Assembly: GCA_964367935.1 (NCBI GenBank)
Contig: CAYIYZ010000012.1
Location: 1-9,295 of the forward strand
Reading direction: 5' to 3'
Length of the DNA: 9,295 nucleotides
Origin: Scatomorpha sp964367935
GTDB taxonomy: Bacteria > Bacillota > Clostridia > Oscillospirales > Oscillospiraceae
Shown: positions 1 through 6,604 of the stretch, piece after piece
Position numbering within the stretch: the first letter of the stretch is position 1
How the letters are laid out: each line of letters opens with the position of its first letter
Notes under the pieces: generated by a model
The model's input: the letters and a program-made list of their open reading frames with translations, nothing else
Told to the model about the DNA's origin: nothing
The model's database searches: none
Position numbers and translations under genes: made by a program

Positions 1-6
1 AATAAA

Positions 7-52
7 AATGCCTCCTTAAAATAAATTGTACATTTATTATAAAGGGGGCATT
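7..52 (-). terminator. Hairpin terminator of the small minus-strand gene
   Basis: Positions 7-17 pair with 42-52 (11 pairs, one G-T), and an inner stem 20-26 with 32-38 closes on the 5-base loop TGTAC, giving one nearly continuous hairpin. Read on the minus strand, it is followed by TTTATT at the window edge, so it fits a Rho-independent terminator for the gene ending at 72. The T tract is short and interrupted, so termination may be weak. The same inverted repeat could instead belong to a mobile-element end; no partner copy is seen in the window. Confidence 0.5.
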
Positions 53-71
53 GATGTTGAAATATTGAATT

Positions 72-254
72 CTACGAATTCATTGAACGTACGAAATTTT
101 TTAAGTTATGCCTCAAAATTCCATCAATGTTAGTTCGATACTTTTCTTCTTCAAGAGATTTATTTATTTCCCGTTTCTGTTTTCTGACTCCATGTTCGTT
201 GGCATTATTGTAGATTGCTGAATATGAATATTTTCTTTTTACTATTGTTGCCAT
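72..254 (-). CDS. Small basic protein, probable N-terminal remnant of a tyrosine integrase
   Basis: A 60-residue, lysine- and arginine-rich protein. On the minus strand the ATG at 254-252 follows AAAGGAG at a good distance, so translation is plausible. The opening MATIVKRKYSYSAIY and the later stretch HGVRKQKREINKSLEEE resemble from memory the start of many clostridial phage and transposon integrases, where this region forms the three-stranded arm-site DNA-binding domain. From about residue 45 the likeness fades, and the stop comes where a full integrase of roughly 370-400 residues would continue. No SAM-like or catalytic (R-H-R-Y) part lies between the stop and the window edge. It may therefore be a decayed integrase left by insertion of the neighbouring module, or a short DNA-binding protein in its own right. 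The integrase assignment is an inference from the pattern of residues; that the frame is a real open frame with a ribosome binding site is seen directly. Confidence 0.5.
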   Translation of the reverse strand: MATIVKRKYSYSAIYNNANEHGVRKQKREINKSLEEEKYRTNIDGILRHNLKNFVRSMNS

Positions 255-464
255 AAGGGCTCCTTTCGATTGTTTTAATATTTCTTTTTCGTAAGAATAC
301 TTTTTGAAATGTGCTTATATTTTAATAATAACATAATTCTGCTATTAATCTTAATGAAGTGAAGTATGCATATTATTGAGTGTAATTTTTAGATTAAGCT
401 ATTAAGAGAAAAATAAACCCAAATACTTTTGATTGCAAAATGTTTGCAAATTTTAAATTTTTCC
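255..464. other. Divergent intergenic region between the small gene and the RT operon
   Basis: Very AT-rich, with no open frame of note. On the minus strand TTAAGA and TTATTA spaced by 17 bases (around 330-358) could be a weak promoter for the small gene, but the match is poor. Near the right end the heptamer TTGCAAA occurs twice, at 433-439 and 444-450, exactly 11 bases apart and about 15 bases before the -35 element of the RT operon. No terminator or structured RNA stands out. Confidence 0.4.
433..450 (+). promoter_or_regulatory. Tandem TTGCAAA repeats upstream of the RT promoter
   Basis: Two copies of TTGCAAA start at 433 and 444, one helical turn apart, just upstream of the -35 box at 465. 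The second sits in the palindrome TTTGCAAA. Further TTGCA/TGCAA units at 515-519 and 526-530 form a small inverted repeat downstream of the -10. The layout fits a protein-binding site controlling the operon, but AT-rich DNA makes chance matches common. Confidence 0.3.
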
Positions 465-498
465 TTGAGATTTTTGTTTTTTTAAAGTATAATATAAT
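465..498 (+). promoter_or_regulatory. Sigma-A-type promoter of the RT-nitrilase operon
   Basis: TTGAGA at 465-470 and TATAAT at 488-493 are separated by exactly 17 bases. A second TATAAT overlaps at 493-498, with a 22-base spacer that fits less well. Transcription should start near 500, leaving an untranslated leader of about 48 bases that contains the TTGCA/TGCAA inverted repeat (515-530). This is the best promoter match in the left half of the window. Confidence 0.75.
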
Positions 499-547
499 GT
501 ATAAAATCAAATGCTTGCATTAAAGTGCAAAGAAAAGGAATTCTAAA

Positions 548-3544
548 ATGTTTTCAAATAAAGAAAAAAATATAAATATGATTTTGGGTGCTTATAAAAA
601 ATTAAAAACATATTTTTATTATGATAAAACAATTTTATATAATAAAGTAAGGCTATCCACCTGGGAAGCAGATATTGATAACATGAATATTAGAATTGAT
701 AACTTGGCGACTTTTATGACTACATTGGATCAAAATATTGACAATGAGTATCTCGAAATGTTATTAAACGGAATAAGCTTAGTGCCAGTCCCTAAATCAT
801 TTCAATCTGATATAAATAATAATATCCTTGATAATACGTTGTCATTAAACATGCCTTTAGAAAAAATCAATTTTTTTATTAAAGCACCCGTAGAATTACT
901 AATACTAGATACGATATGGATGCTAATGATCGAAAAAATTGCATTTGAACAAAAATCAATTTCACCTGATGCGTATGCAAATAAGATAAAACGTGAAGTT
1001 ATACAAGAATCACATGATTTATTTGAAGGTATTGACTTTAATTCAAACAGGTTATTTGTTCCTTATTTCAAGCAGTATACTAAATGGAAAAATAACGCAT
1101 TTGAAAAAGTACGACAGACCTATGATTCTGAAAAAGATTGTATCCTAATTTCTTTAGATATTAAAAGTTATTATTACTTAATATCGTTTGATTTTAAATC
1201 GTTAGATACATTATTATCTGATGACAATCGATTAATTTCATTAAAACCACTAACTAACATTATCGAAAAAATGTTTCTTTCTTATACTATGGAGGTAAAG
1301 AAATTTAGAAATGATATACGTGCCGATTCTAATATAAACGAGTGCTTACTTCCCATCGGACTATTAAGTAGTATGGTTATTTCAAACCTTTATTTAAATA
1401 TATTAGATGTATCTATTAAGGATAAAATTAACCCAATATATTATGGCAGATATGTTGATGATATAATGATTGTAATTGAGCGCACTAACGATATTGCACT
1501 ATCTATAGAAAGTATTATGTACGAAACATTTATTAAAAATGGTATCATGAAGCTTATTAATGAAAATGAATATCAATTACTTATCCCTGACGGTTTACTA
1601 TTGCAACAAAGTAAAATCAAATGTATAAACTTTAATCACTTAGAATCAGATGCAATGATAAAACTATTAGATGAATCAAACAATTTAAAACCCAGTGGTA
1701 TAGAGATGATGCCTGATATAATTAGTACTCAAAAGACATTTGATGAAAGTGCATATAGAATGGGCACCCAAGATGGAGCACTTAAAGTACGTAGTTTTAC
1801 CTGCTCTACTAGTAATTATTCAGCAACGCTTTTCTTAAATGACTTAATACGAACAAGCAAAAATATTGAACTAACGGAACCTATTTATAGGGAAAATATC
1901 AATACCCAAATTAATCAGATATTAAATTTTTATAAAGGGATGCAAGCAATAGAGTATAGAAGTGCTTGGATAAACATCTTCACGTTATTATTAGTAACAA
2001 ATAATTATGAGCAGTTTTGCGAATTTTATAATCAGCTGAAATTCACTATAAATAAAATTAATGCTTCGTCATTAGAATTTATAGAATCCAATAAAACTGA
2101 AATATTAATAAGTAAAATAAAGGAGTCAATGATTGAACAACTAAATGTATCTGCATCAGTTGCATTAGCTCCTAACCCAACTGTTTGTAAATCAAATATA
2201 AAAGATGCTTTTCTTAATCTCAATATAGATATCGATACAAATGCCATTTACCAAGACGCAATTGATATACGTAAATCAAATATGTTTAATTCTCATATAG
2301 TTTCTTTTCCTCTTGTTAATTATATGGAATTAAATGACAATATTTCATTGTATGAAGTATCTCCAAGGAATATTTGTGAAATAGCATATAACTCTAGTAA
2401 TGCTTTGGAAAGAGATGCTGTTTTAGTGCTTAATGCTAATAAAATAAATTTAACACCAAGATTTATTCATTTTGATGAAATTTGTATGTTTGACTTTTTG
2501 TGTAATTTTTATAATGGTGGTAATCCATGCAACAATAAAATTAACTTGTTATTAAGCAAGTTTTATCAAATAAACAATATATCCAAATTTGCTTCAGAAT
2601 ATAAAATTGAAGTTGAGTCAAAAGTAATTCAAGGGAGCTTAAACTTGCAAAAATTATCAATGCCATTTAATATCAGAGAAAAATTGTTCACGGATTTTAA
2701 AGTAGCAATCGCCAGCATAAACTTAGATGAAGAGAGAGATGTTCTACCCTGTGTTACTAATAATAAACACGGAGTAACTCCTGAGAAAAAAACAGAACTA
2801 TATAAAATGCTAAATCAAGCTATAGAAAACAAAGCCAATATGATAGTTTTTCCAGAATATTTTTTACCTATTGAATGGTTGCAAGAAATATTTACTTTTG
2901 CAAGAAAAAATTCTATAGCCGTGATAACTGGTTTGCATTATATTCTGAATGACAGTCAAGCTTTTAATTACTTAGCAGTTATTCAACCATTTTCTTTGGG
3001 TAATAATTTTAAATATACATTACCATTAATCAGAGAAAAAAATCATTATGCACCTGCTGAAAAGAAAATACTTCGTAACAAGGGGTTTAATTGTAGAGAC
3101 ACCGTTAATCCATATACACATATAGTTAAGTGGAAAAACTTACACTATAGTGATTTATTGTGTTATGAGCTAACAAATATAGAGTATAGGTATAAATTAC
3201 GCTCAGAAATTGAATTACTAATTGTACCAGAACTTAATCCTGACACAGATTACTTTTCAAATGTTGTTGAATCTACATCGAGAGATCTTCATTGCTATGT
3301 AGCTCAAGTTAATACGTCTAAATATGGAGACTCTAGAATAACAGGTCCTTTAAATTCTATGTTTAAAGATATTGTGAAAATAAAAGGCGGTAATAACAAT
3401 ATTATATTGATTGGCACAATACCTTTGCAAAAGCTAATCGATACAAGAACAGACGCTTCAGTCAAAAATCAGGCACCGATTGAGCCAAGAATTAAAAAAC
3501 CTTCAGCGGGATTCTACATGAAAGGAGATAGTAAGAATGAATAA
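548..3544 (+). CDS. Reverse transcriptase-nitrilase fusion, DRT type 1-like anti-phage protein
   Basis: A 998-residue protein in three parts. The N-terminal half holds a reverse transcriptase: motif A around D204 (LISLDIKSYY), motif B LPIGLLSS (268-275) and the catalytic YVDD (302-305). A long, mostly helical linker spans roughly 350-700. The C-terminus (about 715-960) is a nitrilase/carbon-nitrogen hydrolase domain with E770 (VFPEYF), K839 or K840 (APAEKK) and C872 (LLCYEL) in the order and spacing of the Glu-Lys-Cys triad. RT-nitrilase fusions are the hallmark of defense-associated reverse transcriptases of type 1 (UG1) and some related UG groups; type 1 is experimentally known to protect against phage. 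No group II intron maturase (X/thumb plus HNH) domain is evident. The start is set by AAAAGGAA eight bases before the ATG and a good promoter upstream. The gene is much more AT-rich than the lipoprotein and kinase region, as expected of transferred DNA. Which UG subgroup it belongs to, and the nitrilase substrate, cannot be told here. Confidence 0.88.
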   Translation: MFSNKEKNINMILGAYKKLKTYFYYDKTILYNKVRLSTWEADIDNMNIRIDNLATFMTTLDQNIDNEYLEMLLNGISLVPVPKSFQSDINNNILDNTLSLNMPLEKINFFIKAPVELLILDTIWMLMIEKIAFEQKSISPDAYANKIKREVIQESHDLFEGIDFNSNRLFVPYFKQYTKWKNNAFEKVRQTYDSEKDCILISLDIKSYYYLISFDFKSLDTLLSDDNRLISLKPLTNIIEKMFLSYTMEVKKFRNDIRADSNINECLLPIGLLSSMVISNLYLNILDVSIKDKINPIYYGRYVDDIMIVIERTNDIALSIESIMYETFIKNGIMKLINENEYQLLIPDGLLLQQSKIKCINFNHLESDAMIKLLDESNNLKPSGIEMMPDIISTQKTFDESAYRMGTQDGALKVRSFTCSTSNYSATLFLNDLIRTSKNIELTEPIYRENINTQINQILNFYKGMQAIEYRSAWINIFTLLLVTNNYEQFCEFYNQLKFTINKINASSLEFIESNKTEILISKIKESMIEQLNVSASVALAPNPTVCKSNIKDAFLNLNIDIDTNAIYQDAIDIRKSNMFNSHIVSFPLVNYMELNDNISLYEVSPRNICEIAYNSSNALERDAVLVLNANKINLTPRFIHFDEICMFDFLCNFYNGGNPCNNKINLLLSKFYQINNISKFASEYKIEVESKVIQGSLNLQKLSMPFNIREKLFTDFKVAIASINLDEERDVLPCVTNNKHGVTPEKKTELYKMLNQAIENKANMIVFPEYFLPIEWLQEIFTFARKNSIAVITGLHYILNDSQAFNYLAVIQPFSLGNNFKYTLPLIREKNHYAPAEKKILRNKGFNCRDTVNPYTHIVKWKNLHYSDLLCYELTNIEYRYKLRSEIELLIVPELNPDTDYFSNVVESTSRDLHCYVAQVNTSKYGDSRITGPLNSMFKDIVKIKGGNNNIILIGTIPLQKLIDTRTDASVKNQAPIEPRIKKPSAGFYMKGDSKNE

Positions 3545-4952
3545 TATTAATTATTGGGAGTCTATATTAAAACAATTGAGAAATCCCGAAAATGCTGATA
3601 ATGAATATTTGCTTTCGCTAAAAAGCATTAAGTCACCAGATCAGATAGGTCACATTATAAGTGCACTTGCGAATACAGCTGTGTTAGAAAAAAAACAGTA
3701 TTTATATGCAATAGTTGAAAATGATGCAGAAAATCAATCTTGTATTGATGGCTTTAAGCGCGAAGATAAAGATTTTCTTACTTCAAATGTTAACTTTCAA
3801 ATACAATTTTTAGAGTCATCATGTATATTAATAGAAGTACAAAGTGCAATTAATACAACTGTACAATATAAAGGTATTGAGTATATTCTAGTTGACAAGC
3901 AAATAGATACTTTAAGTAAATATCAGGACAAAGAGAAAATAATATGGAGAAATCTTGATAACCCACAAGCTTTTGAGGAAGAGATAGCTTTAGAAAATAT
4001 ATCTTTTGAATCTATTGAAAAATTGTTAGATTGCAGGAAAATATTTGAAATTTTGAAATTTTCGTATCCTAACACTAATTTAGGTGTTATAAATTTATTA
4101 ATAAAACTCCGTTTTATCAAGGAGCAGAATACAGGAAAGTACTGTATCACAAATCTTGGAGCTATTTTAGCTGCAAGAAGACTTTCTTTATTCCCTGCAC
4201 TTCAATTCAAAGCAATAAGAGTAATAACTTATAGTGGTGACAATGTTACTTGCTCCGCAAGTGAACAGATAGGTGGTAAAGGTTATTTACTTGGGTTCGA
4301 AGGTTTAATTAATTTCGTAATGAAGCAATTGCCTACTAAGGAAGTAATTGATGGGGCAATACGAAAAAATACACAAGATTTCCCAATTTTATCCATAAGA
4401 GAATTAATTGCAAATGCACTAATTCATCAAGATTTTAAAATTAATGGCAGTCCTGTCATAGAAATTTTTGTTAATCGAATTGAGATTAACAACCCAGGTA
4501 TACCACAAATAAAAATAGAGCGTTTTATTGATCATCCTCCTATCTCCCGTAACGAAGCATTAGCTGCCATCATGCATAAGGCAGGAATTTGCGAAGAGCG
4601 AGGCAGCGGATATGATAAAATTATCGATTATGTAGAAAAACATAATTTACCTGCACCACAAATTACGGTTTATGATAAGCGTATAAAAGTAACACTTTAT
4701 GCAAAAAAAGATTTTAATGATTTAACTAAAGAAGATAGAAAGTTAGCTTGCTATAATCACACTGTATTAAATTATGTACAAGGAAAAGTAACTAATAATT
4801 CCACATTAAGGGATAGATTTCAATTAGATAAAAAAGATAGTTATAAAATTTCCAGGATATTTACCGATACTTTATCTGATGGTTTAATTAAAATAAAGAG
4901 TGATAGTGGAACAAAAAATAGAGAATACATTCCAACGTGGGTGCATAGATAA
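3537..4952 (+). CDS. AlbA_2/Schlafen-like protein with HATPase_c_4 module, partner of the RT
   Basis: A 471-residue protein overlapping the RT gene by 8 bases, with AAAGGAG (3521-3527) nine bases before its ATG, so the pair is translationally coupled. The N-terminus (about 25-140) resembles the AlbA_2 (Slfn) domain: IGHIISALANTA near 37, then VQYKGIEYILVDKQIDTL and an EKIIW block near 109-137. The middle (about 220-390) matches the RecG-related HATPase_c_4 module: IRELIANALIHQDF at 287-300 as the N box, RIEINNPG at 314-321 and a GICEERGSGYDKI loop at 350-362. The last 70 residues look like a winged helix ending in the usual YIPTW. Proteins of this build are often annotated as ATP-binding transcriptional regulators or RecG-like helicases, but there is no helicase core here. 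The AlbA_2 part is divergent, so its ancestral nucleic-acid-binding residues may be changed. Its place beside an RT-nitrilase suggests a role as sensor, regulator or effector of the same defense system, which is inference. Confidence 0.82.
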   Translation: MNNINYWESILKQLRNPENADNEYLLSLKSIKSPDQIGHIISALANTAVLEKKQYLYAIVENDAENQSCIDGFKREDKDFLTSNVNFQIQFLESSCILIEVQSAINTTVQYKGIEYILVDKQIDTLSKYQDKEKIIWRNLDNPQAFEEEIALENISFESIEKLLDCRKIFEILKFSYPNTNLGVINLLIKLRFIKEQNTGKYCITNLGAILAARRLSLFPALQFKAIRVITYSGDNVTCSASEQIGGKGYLLGFEGLINFVMKQLPTKEVIDGAIRKNTQDFPILSIRELIANALIHQDFKINGSPVIEIFVNRIEINNPGIPQIKIERFIDHPPISRNEALAAIMHKAGICEERGSGYDKIIDYVEKHNLPAPQITVYDKRIKVTLYAKKDFNDLTKEDRKLACYNHTVLNYVQGKVTNNSTLRDRFQLDKKDSYKISRIFTDTLSDGLIKIKSDSGTKNREYIPTWVHR

Positions 4953-4996
4953 ATTTCTTTGCAGCTATTTGCATTTTAATAATATTAGTTGAAATA

Positions 4997-5046
4997 AAAC
5001 ACTATATACAGTATTAATAAAAGTTTAATAACTATATATAGTGTTT
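4997..5046 (+). terminator. Long AT-rich hairpin ending the RT operon
   Basis: AAACACTATATA (4997-5008) pairs perfectly with TATATAGTGTTT (5035-5046). Inside, AGT and ATTAA (5010-5017) pair with TTAAT and ACT (5025-5033) around one bulged A, so nearly the whole 50 bases fold into one arm. It lies 44 bases after the stop codon and is followed by ATTTTCTTT. It is probably the operon terminator, though the stem is AT-rich and the T tract is broken. Confidence 0.55.
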
Positions 5047-5053
5047 ATTTTCT

Positions 5054-5083
5054 TTGAATTTGCTTGCAGCATAAAAATATATT
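5054..5083 (+). promoter_or_regulatory. Possible promoter of a small RNA downstream of the RT operon
   Basis: TTGAAT (5054-5059) and TATATT (5078-5083) are spaced by 18 bases and would start a transcript near 5090, just after the operon terminator and before the strong terminator at 5344. Both hexamers depart from consensus in an AT-rich background, so this is tentative. Confidence 0.25.
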
Positions 5084-5343
5084 ATCGAATAAGGCAAGTA
5101 ACTCTGTATCATAATTTCAATATTTTTCTTTGTAAACACATAACACTCAACGACATCAAATCTTACTGCAAACAAATATATAACGTTTTTTTAGTTATAC
5201 TCCATCATAAAGTAAAGCTATCAGATCAATTAAACTCCTAATTTATCATAATATATATTTTAGGTGACCTATTTAACACCACTAATACCGTGTTTATATA
5301 CTCTATTTGTGTTTTTTTATTTACAACATTACTTATCGACTGC
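5084..5343 (+). other. Non-coding AT-rich stretch, possible small RNA
   Basis: No supportable gene: the two open frames here start at GTG without ribosome binding sites and have unlikely compositions. The stretch holds small hairpins, for example 5179-5184 with 5194-5199, and the near-palindrome AGGTGACCT around 5262-5270, but little strong structure. It is bounded by a possible promoter on the left and a strong Rho-independent terminator on the right, so a transcript of about 280 bases is possible. Several defense-associated RT systems use a dedicated non-coding RNA, which is why the region merits mention; no RNA family is recognised. Confidence 0.2.
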
Positions 5344-5370
5344 AAACCTGCACAAACACAGGTTTTTTCT
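5344..5370 (+). terminator. Rho-independent terminator
   Basis: AAACCTG (5344-5350) pairs with CAGGTTT (5359-5365) around an 8-base loop and runs straight into six T bases (5363-5368). This is a classic plus-strand terminator, but no gene lies directly before it, so it must end either a small RNA or read-through from the RT operon. Confidence 0.75.
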
Positions 5371-5436
5371 AAGCCCCTTATGAGGCTTCGCACCAGTCGA
5401 GAGCCTCGACACGCATTTCGCGTGGTGAGGCTTTCT
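5371..5436 (+). promoter_or_regulatory. Terminator with competing hairpins, attenuator-like
   Basis: AGCCTC (5402-5407) plus CACGC (5410-5414) pair with GCGTG (5420-5424) and GAGGCT (5427-5432), with a 2 x 2 internal loop, followed by CTTTCTTTTTT: a good terminator. The same AGCCTC can instead pair with GAGGCT at 5382-5387, extended by TCG with CGA, and that GAGGCTT can pair with AAGCC at 5371-5375. Segments 1-2, 2-3 and 3-4 therefore compete, as in attenuators. It may equally be two degenerate copies of one terminator. Confidence 0.5.
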
Positions 5437-5497
5437 TTTTTGCAAAATTATTTCTTGCGTCTTAGTGATAGCTTTTTTGGTAGGTAATCACATATTG

Positions 5498-5532
5498 ACG
5501 CTGAACTCCAAGGTTTTGAGTTCAGCGTTTTT
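5498..5532 (+). terminator. Strong Rho-independent terminator before the lipoprotein gene
   Basis: ACGCTGAACTC (5498-5508) pairs perfectly with GAGTTCAGCGT (5518-5528) around a 9-base loop, followed by TTTTT. It isolates the lipoprotein gene from transcription coming from the left. It is also the third U-tailed hairpin within 190 bases. Confidence 0.8.
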
Positions 5533-5535
5533 GTG

Positions 5536-5564
5536 TTTAATTTTAGCAAAATTCATTCTATTAT
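5536..5564 (+). promoter_or_regulatory. Weak candidate promoter of the lipoprotein gene
   Basis: TTTAAT (5536-5541) and TATTAT (5559-5564) with a 17-base spacer lie between the terminator and the ribosome binding site AAAAGGGAG (5572-5580). The hexamers are imperfect, but a promoter is needed here because a strong terminator lies just upstream. Confidence 0.3.
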
Positions 5565-5586
5565 TTTTACAAAAAGGGAGTTTCAT

Positions 5587-6438
5587 ATGAAAAAAATCGT
5601 ATCATTATTAACTACTGTTTTGCTTTTGTTTTTAGTAGCTTGTGAAAAGCAAGCCGAAGACACTCCTGCGTCACCGCCTCAAGAAGAACAACAAGCCGCA
5701 GACGCTCCTGCGTCACCGCCACAAGAGCAACAAGAGGTTATAGAATCGGATTTTAAAATGACCGTAGATTCGGTTTTTACAATATCAGGTCGTGGCGAGG
5801 CACTGGGTGGAGTAATAGAAAGCGGGCAAATCAGTGTCGATGATTATGTTGATATACTCGATAATGCCGGCAATCTAATTGTTAATGCACGAGTTGCAAG
5901 CATAGAATCAGAAACAAAAATTGTAGATAGCGCCTCTGCCGGTGCCACTGTCGGACTATTGATAGCAGATGTAGAAAGAGACTCGATTGACAATGCGCAC
6001 ACATTAGTCATGGGCACCTCAGGCGAGCAAGAAGAAGCAGCAGATGACGATAGTACAGGCTCATACGAGACTGTAATAAATGAAGTGATGGCACGAGAAA
6101 ATGTAAATGCTTTTCCTGCTATAGCTCATGCCCTATCAGCAGAAGATGAGGGATATAGACTCCTTTTAGATCCTTACGATATGCCGGTTGAGCCTGCGGG
6201 AAACTTTCAAAACAGTGATGATGAAGACAAGGTGCAATTTATTTTAAGCGAAGAGCAAGCTGACGAATTAATAATTTTTGTTTTAGACCATGAAACAGGT
6301 GAGCTTAAACAATTAAGCTTAGAAGAGTTTTTTCCCTCAGCCGCAGCATATCTTGTAAACACTTATTACTACTATACAGTAGATGATGAGCTTGTCATGA
6401 TGGTGCCCTACAGCAGTTTTCACGACGATATAGCGTAA
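5587..6438 (+). CDS. Surface lipoprotein with an EF-Tu domain 2-like barrel
   Basis: A 283-residue secreted lipoprotein. The ATG at 5587 is preferred over an in-frame upstream start at 5533 because it follows AAAAGGGAG by six bases and opens a proper signal peptide: KK, a hydrophobic run and the lipobox LVAC with C19 as the lipidated residue. Residues 24-50 form a proline/glutamine-rich linker made of two near-copies of DTPASPPQEEQQ. Residues about 56-143 closely follow the beta barrel of elongation factor Tu domain 2: FKMTVDSVFTISGRG, a VIESGQISVDDYV segment and AGATVGLLIADVERD. No GTPase domain is present. The C-terminal 120 residues are acidic and not recognised. It probably sits on the outer face of the membrane; its function is unknown. 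It appears monocistronic between two terminators. Confidence 0.85.
   Translation: MKKIVSLLTTVLLLFLVACEKQAEDTPASPPQEEQQAADAPASPPQEQQEVIESDFKMTVDSVFTISGRGEALGGVIESGQISVDDYVDILDNAGNLIVNARVASIESETKIVDSASAGATVGLLIADVERDSIDNAHTLVMGTSGEQEEAADDDSTGSYETVINEVMARENVNAFPAIAHALSAEDEGYRLLLDPYDMPVEPAGNFQNSDDEDKVQFILSEEQADELIIFVLDHETGELKQLSLEEFFPSAAAYLVNTYYYYTVDDELVMMVPYSSFHDDIA
5659..5720 (+). repeat. Direct repeat in the lipoprotein linker
   Basis: A 20-base unit beginning GACACTCCTGCG at 5659 recurs at 5701 with a single mismatch, a 42-base period. It encodes the two DxPASPPQ linker copies and points to a recent in-frame duplication. Confidence 0.7.
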
Positions 6439-6542
6439 TTTGATTTCGGACATCTATTTTGCATAACCCACACAGCCTTACACTGAATTCAATTCGTTTG
6501 GGTCGGGTAGCATTTTTGCCCTCACCTCTAAATGTTGGGATT
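6439..6542. other. Spacer after the lipoprotein gene
   Basis: No gene is supported here. A 63-codon frame starting at 6459 has no ribosome binding site, runs through the terminator at 6543-6573 and has an unlikely composition. The segment is probably the 3' untranslated part of the lipoprotein transcript. Confidence 0.5.
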
Positions 6543-6573
6543 AGACGGATAGTTTTGTGCTATCCGTCTTTTT
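6543..6573 (+). terminator. Rho-independent terminator of the lipoprotein gene
   Basis: AGACGGATAG (6543-6552) pairs perfectly with CTATCCGTCT (6560-6569) around a 7-base loop and continues into TTTTT. It lies about 105 bases past the lipoprotein stop. Confidence 0.85.
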
Positions 6574-6604
6574 CTATGCCATTTTACGCTACTACTTGTG
6601 GTAA

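Noticed and set aside
548..1600. Group II intron maturase or retron reverse transcriptase
   Set aside because: No maturase thumb or HNH domain, no intron RNA or msr/msd structure is evident, and the C-terminal nitrilase domain points to the defense RT groups.
2032..2247. Minus-strand open frame inside the RT gene (a similar one lies at 3923-4150)
   Set aside because: Both are antisense to well-supported genes and have no ribosome binding site or recognisable domain.
3537..4952. RecG-type DNA helicase
   Set aside because: Only the RecG-related ATP-binding module is present; the Walker A and DEAD-type helicase motifs are absent.
5041..5241. 66-codon open frame on the plus strand
   Set aside because: It starts at a GTG inside a terminator hairpin, has no ribosome binding site and encodes an unlikely mix of F, Y, K and C residues.
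5290..5487. 65-codon open frame on the plus strand
   Set aside because: It starts at GTG without a ribosome binding site and runs through two terminators.
5533..5586. Upstream start for the lipoprotein at 5533
   Set aside because: It would lie directly on the terminator's T tract and place 18 residues before the signal peptide; the ATG at 5587 has a good ribosome binding site.
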